Source: Planctomicrobium sp.
GTDB taxonomy: Bacteria > Planctomycetota > Planctomycetia > Planctomycetales > Planctomycetaceae
Length of the DNA: 16,690 nucleotides
Reading direction: 5' to 3'
NCBI GenBank assembly: GCA_029259835.1
Contig: JAJDEL010000085.1
Location: 1-16,690, forward strand
In this document: positions 14,537-16,690 of the stretch, one piece after another
Position numbering within the stretch: the stretch's first letter is position 1
How the letters are laid out: the number at the start of each line of letters is the position of its first letter
Made by a program: the position numbers and the translations under genes
Notes under the pieces: model-generated
The model's database searches: none
Told to the model about the DNA's origin: nothing
What the model saw: only the letters and a program-made list of their open reading frames with translations

Positions 14537-16525
14537 ATGCGACGAAGTACGTTCTTTCTGGCAATTGTCGGTCTTGGCTTGAATAGTGTGGCTGCACAGG
14601 ATGTCTTTGGTCCTTCGACGGTTCGACCAAAACTTTCCGGAACAAGCCAACAGTATTACGGTTCCACTGCGACCAAGGGTGAGACTTCAACGAAAAGCAC
14701 GGAGCGTTTTCAGAGAACGAACACTCGTCCTCAGTCATCACCGACTCAGTCACGACCAAATTACTATAGTGAACTTTTTGGTAGCAAGGACGCGACTGTT
14801 GAGTCTCGGACAAAACTGAAACCTGCTGCGTCCATTGAGACGAAAGCAGTCTCAAATGTTCCTGGTGAGGCTGTCATTCAGGCGGAGTTTCAAGCAGACC
14901 CACTTTCCCATGGATCAAAGATTCAACAGGTTCGTGCAGCGCGACCGTTTCCTGGTCGAACACCACCAGTAAACCCCGTTGCACCTCCAAAGCCTTCATT
15001 AACAACCCCAATTCAGGTCAGTTCACAGGCTCCCGCTGGGGAAGTTGAAGTTCCAGCAGTGCCTGCTGCAAAGCAAGCTGGGACCGTGACGTTCAGTCAA
15101 GGTCGACCAACTGAAAAGAGCCTGAGAAGTGCTCCGACAGTCGTCACCGCTGAAGCGCTGTCTGGACCTCAAACTCCTTCTGTTACTATCGAGTGGAAAC
15201 AGCATTCTGCGATCAATGTCGGTCAGGAATGCCGCTGTGATCTCGTTGTAAAGAACACCGGAAAAACGGCTGCTTCAGGAGTTGCAGTTGAAGCATTCTT
15301 TCCCACGAATGTACGCTTGCTAGGATCTGTTCCAAGTCCTGCAACGAGTGAAACATTTCTTGGTTGGGAGTTTGCGAATCTCAAGCCAGGCGAAGAGAAA
15401 GTGATCAGCATTCGAATGCTTCCACTACAGCGTGGGGACATCGCAACGCGAGCGAACGTGCGATTCACGGGAACTGCAAGTAATGTCTTCTCTGTCTCCG
15501 AACCTCTCCTGGCAGTTTCAGTTAAGGGACCAGAGCAAGTCATGGTCGGCGAGAGTGCCTCACAAACCATTGTTGTCACTAATCCTGGAAACGGAATCGC
15601 ATCAAACGTCCAGATTGAAGCTCTCATTCCAGAAGGGTTGGAACATACTCGGGGTAATCGTATCCTCATGGAGATTGGATCGCTGAACCCTGGCGAAACT
15701 CGAAACATTCGGCTCGCGATGTCAGCTCTTGCTGGCGGACAGCATCAGATTCATGTCCAGGCACGTGCAGATGCCGGTCTGAATCAGAAGGCAGTCGCAG
15801 AAGTCGCGGTTGTCGCCCCGAGCTTGCTTGCAACGATTGATGGTCCAGGTCTGCGTTACCTCGGACGGCAGGGAATCTTTAAGTTGAGCATTGCGAATGA
15901 TGGTGCAGCAGCGACCAGTAATGTTCAAGTGATGCACAAAATTCCGGATGGTTTTGAGTTCATCAGTGCTGACAAAGGAGTTCAGTACGACAAGGCATCC
16001 CGTTTGATGACCTGGTTTGTTGGACGTCTTGAAAAAGATGCGGCGAGTGAAATTCACGTCACTCTTTCCGCTAAGAAAATTGGTGAACACAAGCACCTGA
16101 TCCGTGCGACATCGGAACATGGAAGTTTGGCGGATGCTGAGCTGATCTCGAAAGTTGAAGGCATCTCTTCGCTGTCTGTCGAAGTTCTTGATCTCGACGA
16201 TCCTGTTGAACTTGGAACCGAAGCGGTCTATGAAGTTCGCGTGAAAAACGAAGGGTCTGCCCCGGCACATGATGTTGGTCTGGCATGTGAACTTGCATCA
16301 GGTGTGAATTACATTGCCGCAACAGGTCCCGCACAACACATTTCCGAAAACAGCAACGTTGTCTTCCGTACGATTCCTGAAATTGGTCCTGGGAAAACAG
16401 CCGTGTACCGCGTGCGAGTTCAATCGAACGTCTCTGGGAACACCCGATTCCGTGCTCGCGTGACCAGCGAGTCAGTCGATGAGCCGCTGACAACAGATGA
16501 ATTAACGAAGTTCTACGGCGAGTAA
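14537..16525 (+). CDS. Secreted protein with four DUF11-type (CARDB-like) beta-sandwich repeats
   Basis: A 662-residue exported protein. Residues 1-20 form a signal peptide (RR, hydrophobic FFLAIVGLGL, then SVAA before QD), so cleavage after Ala20 is likely by signal peptidase I. Residues about 21-210 are a disordered Ser/Thr/Pro/Gln-rich linker. From about 214 to 655 come four Ig-like repeats of about 105 residues, starting near VTIEWKQHSAINVGQ (215), VSVKGPEQVMVGE (327), ATIDGPGLRYLGR (432) and VEVLDLDDPVELG (548). Each has an N-x-G (VKNTGKT, VTNPGNG, IANDGAA, VKNEGSA) followed by a PxG/PGE turn, as in DUF11/CARDB domains of cell-surface proteins. No sorting motif, LPXTG or C-terminal helix is seen, so it is probably periplasmic or envelope-associated. 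GGGAG lies 6 nt before the start; a strong terminator follows. Confidence 0.87.
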   Translation: MRRSTFFLAIVGLGLNSVAAQDVFGPSTVRPKLSGTSQQYYGSTATKGETSTKSTERFQRTNTRPQSSPTQSRPNYYSELFGSKDATVESRTKLKPAASIETKAVSNVPGEAVIQAEFQADPLSHGSKIQQVRAARPFPGRTPPVNPVAPPKPSLTTPIQVSSQAPAGEVEVPAVPAAKQAGTVTFSQGRPTEKSLRSAPTVVTAEALSGPQTPSVTIEWKQHSAINVGQECRCDLVVKNTGKTAASGVAVEAFFPTNVRLLGSVPSPATSETFLGWEFANLKPGEEKVISIRMLPLQRGDIATRANVRFTGTASNVFSVSEPLLAVSVKGPEQVMVGESASQTIVVTNPGNGIASNVQIEALIPEGLEHTRGNRILMEIGSLNPGETRNIRLAMSALAGGQHQIHVQARADAGLNQKAVAEVAVVAPSLLATIDGPGLRYLGRQGIFKLSIANDGAAATSNVQVMHKIPDGFEFISADKGVQYDKASRLMTWFVGRLEKDAASEIHVTLSAKKIGEHKHLIRATSEHGSLADAELISKVEGISSLSVEVLDLDDPVELGTEAVYEVRVKNEGSAPAHDVGLACELASGVNYIAATGPAQHISENSNVVFRTIPEIGPGKTAVYRVRVQSNVSGNTRFRARVTSESVDEPLTTDELTKFYGE

Positions 16526-16590
16526 ATAACGCTCCCTGTTTTCGAATGAAATTTCGAAGGCAGCATGATTTCTTGAAATTGTTCTCCGGA

Positions 16591-16625
16591 AAAAACCGTC
16601 CCTGAATATCAGGGGCGGTTTTTTT
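16591..16625 (+). terminator. Intrinsic (rho-independent) terminator
   Basis: AACCGTCCCTG (16594-16604) pairs with CAGGGGCGGTT (16610-16620) around loop AATAT, an 11-bp stem with one G-U pair, followed by a T-run to 16625. A-rich sequence on the 5' side means it could also work on the minus strand. It lies about 66 nt after the stop codon of the DUF11 gene. Confidence 0.92.
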
Positions 16626-16690
16626 ATGCGCTCTGTTCATTGCAGATTGTTGCAAATTTATAGATGCTGGTGTCAAATTGACCTACACAT

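Overview
The window looks like planctomycete chromosome (order Planctomycetales; roughly 50% GC, many genes without a strong Shine-Dalgarno site). The reasons are the gene types: a very long FHA/coiled-coil membrane protein, a secreted protein built of DUF11 repeats, an integrase of a type I associate with planctomycetes (large basic insert, YxxR box), and an IS remnant of the 'HDRDTKF' integrase-core type. The genus cannot be fixed from the sequence alone.

Layout. (1) Positions 1 to about 1925 look like the right-hand end of an integrated element. They hold a 23-bp tandem repeat, a dead fragment of an IS transposase (frameshift plus in-frame stop), a small perfect hairpin, and a minus-strand tyrosine recombinase (576-1742). 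The recombinase lies just past the 3' end of a minus-strand tRNA-Arg(UCG) (1926-1999), the usual arrangement for an element inserted in a tRNA gene. The gap between tRNA and integrase carries related direct and inverted repeats that could be integrase arm sites or a tRNA terminator. (2) Positions 2321-7088 hold four plus-strand genes with short gaps: a membrane-anchored alpha/beta hydrolase, an orphan AAA/ABC-type ATPase, a sugar 3-epimerase-like TIM-barrel protein, and a fused uroporphyrinogen-III methyltransferase/synthase (siroheme/heme/cobalamin branch). (3) After a 465-bp gap comes one giant gene (7554-13013): N-terminal FHA domain, about 1,340 residues of coiled coil, an acidic linker and two C-terminal membrane helices. 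It contains a 717-bp internal tandem duplication. (4) ribH and nusB follow as a classic pair. (5) A secreted 662-residue protein with four DUF11-type repeats ends the window. Its leader has mutually exclusive hairpins next to the ribosome-binding site, and a strong intrinsic terminator follows it.

Apart from the island end, the window is mostly housekeeping (tetrapyrrole, riboflavin, transcription antitermination) mixed with lineage-specific structural proteins. I see no complete defence system, CRISPR array or biosynthetic cluster. The most unusual objects are the giant FHA/coiled-coil membrane protein with its recent internal duplication, the repeat cluster at the tRNA/integrase junction, and the switch-like leader of the DUF11 gene.
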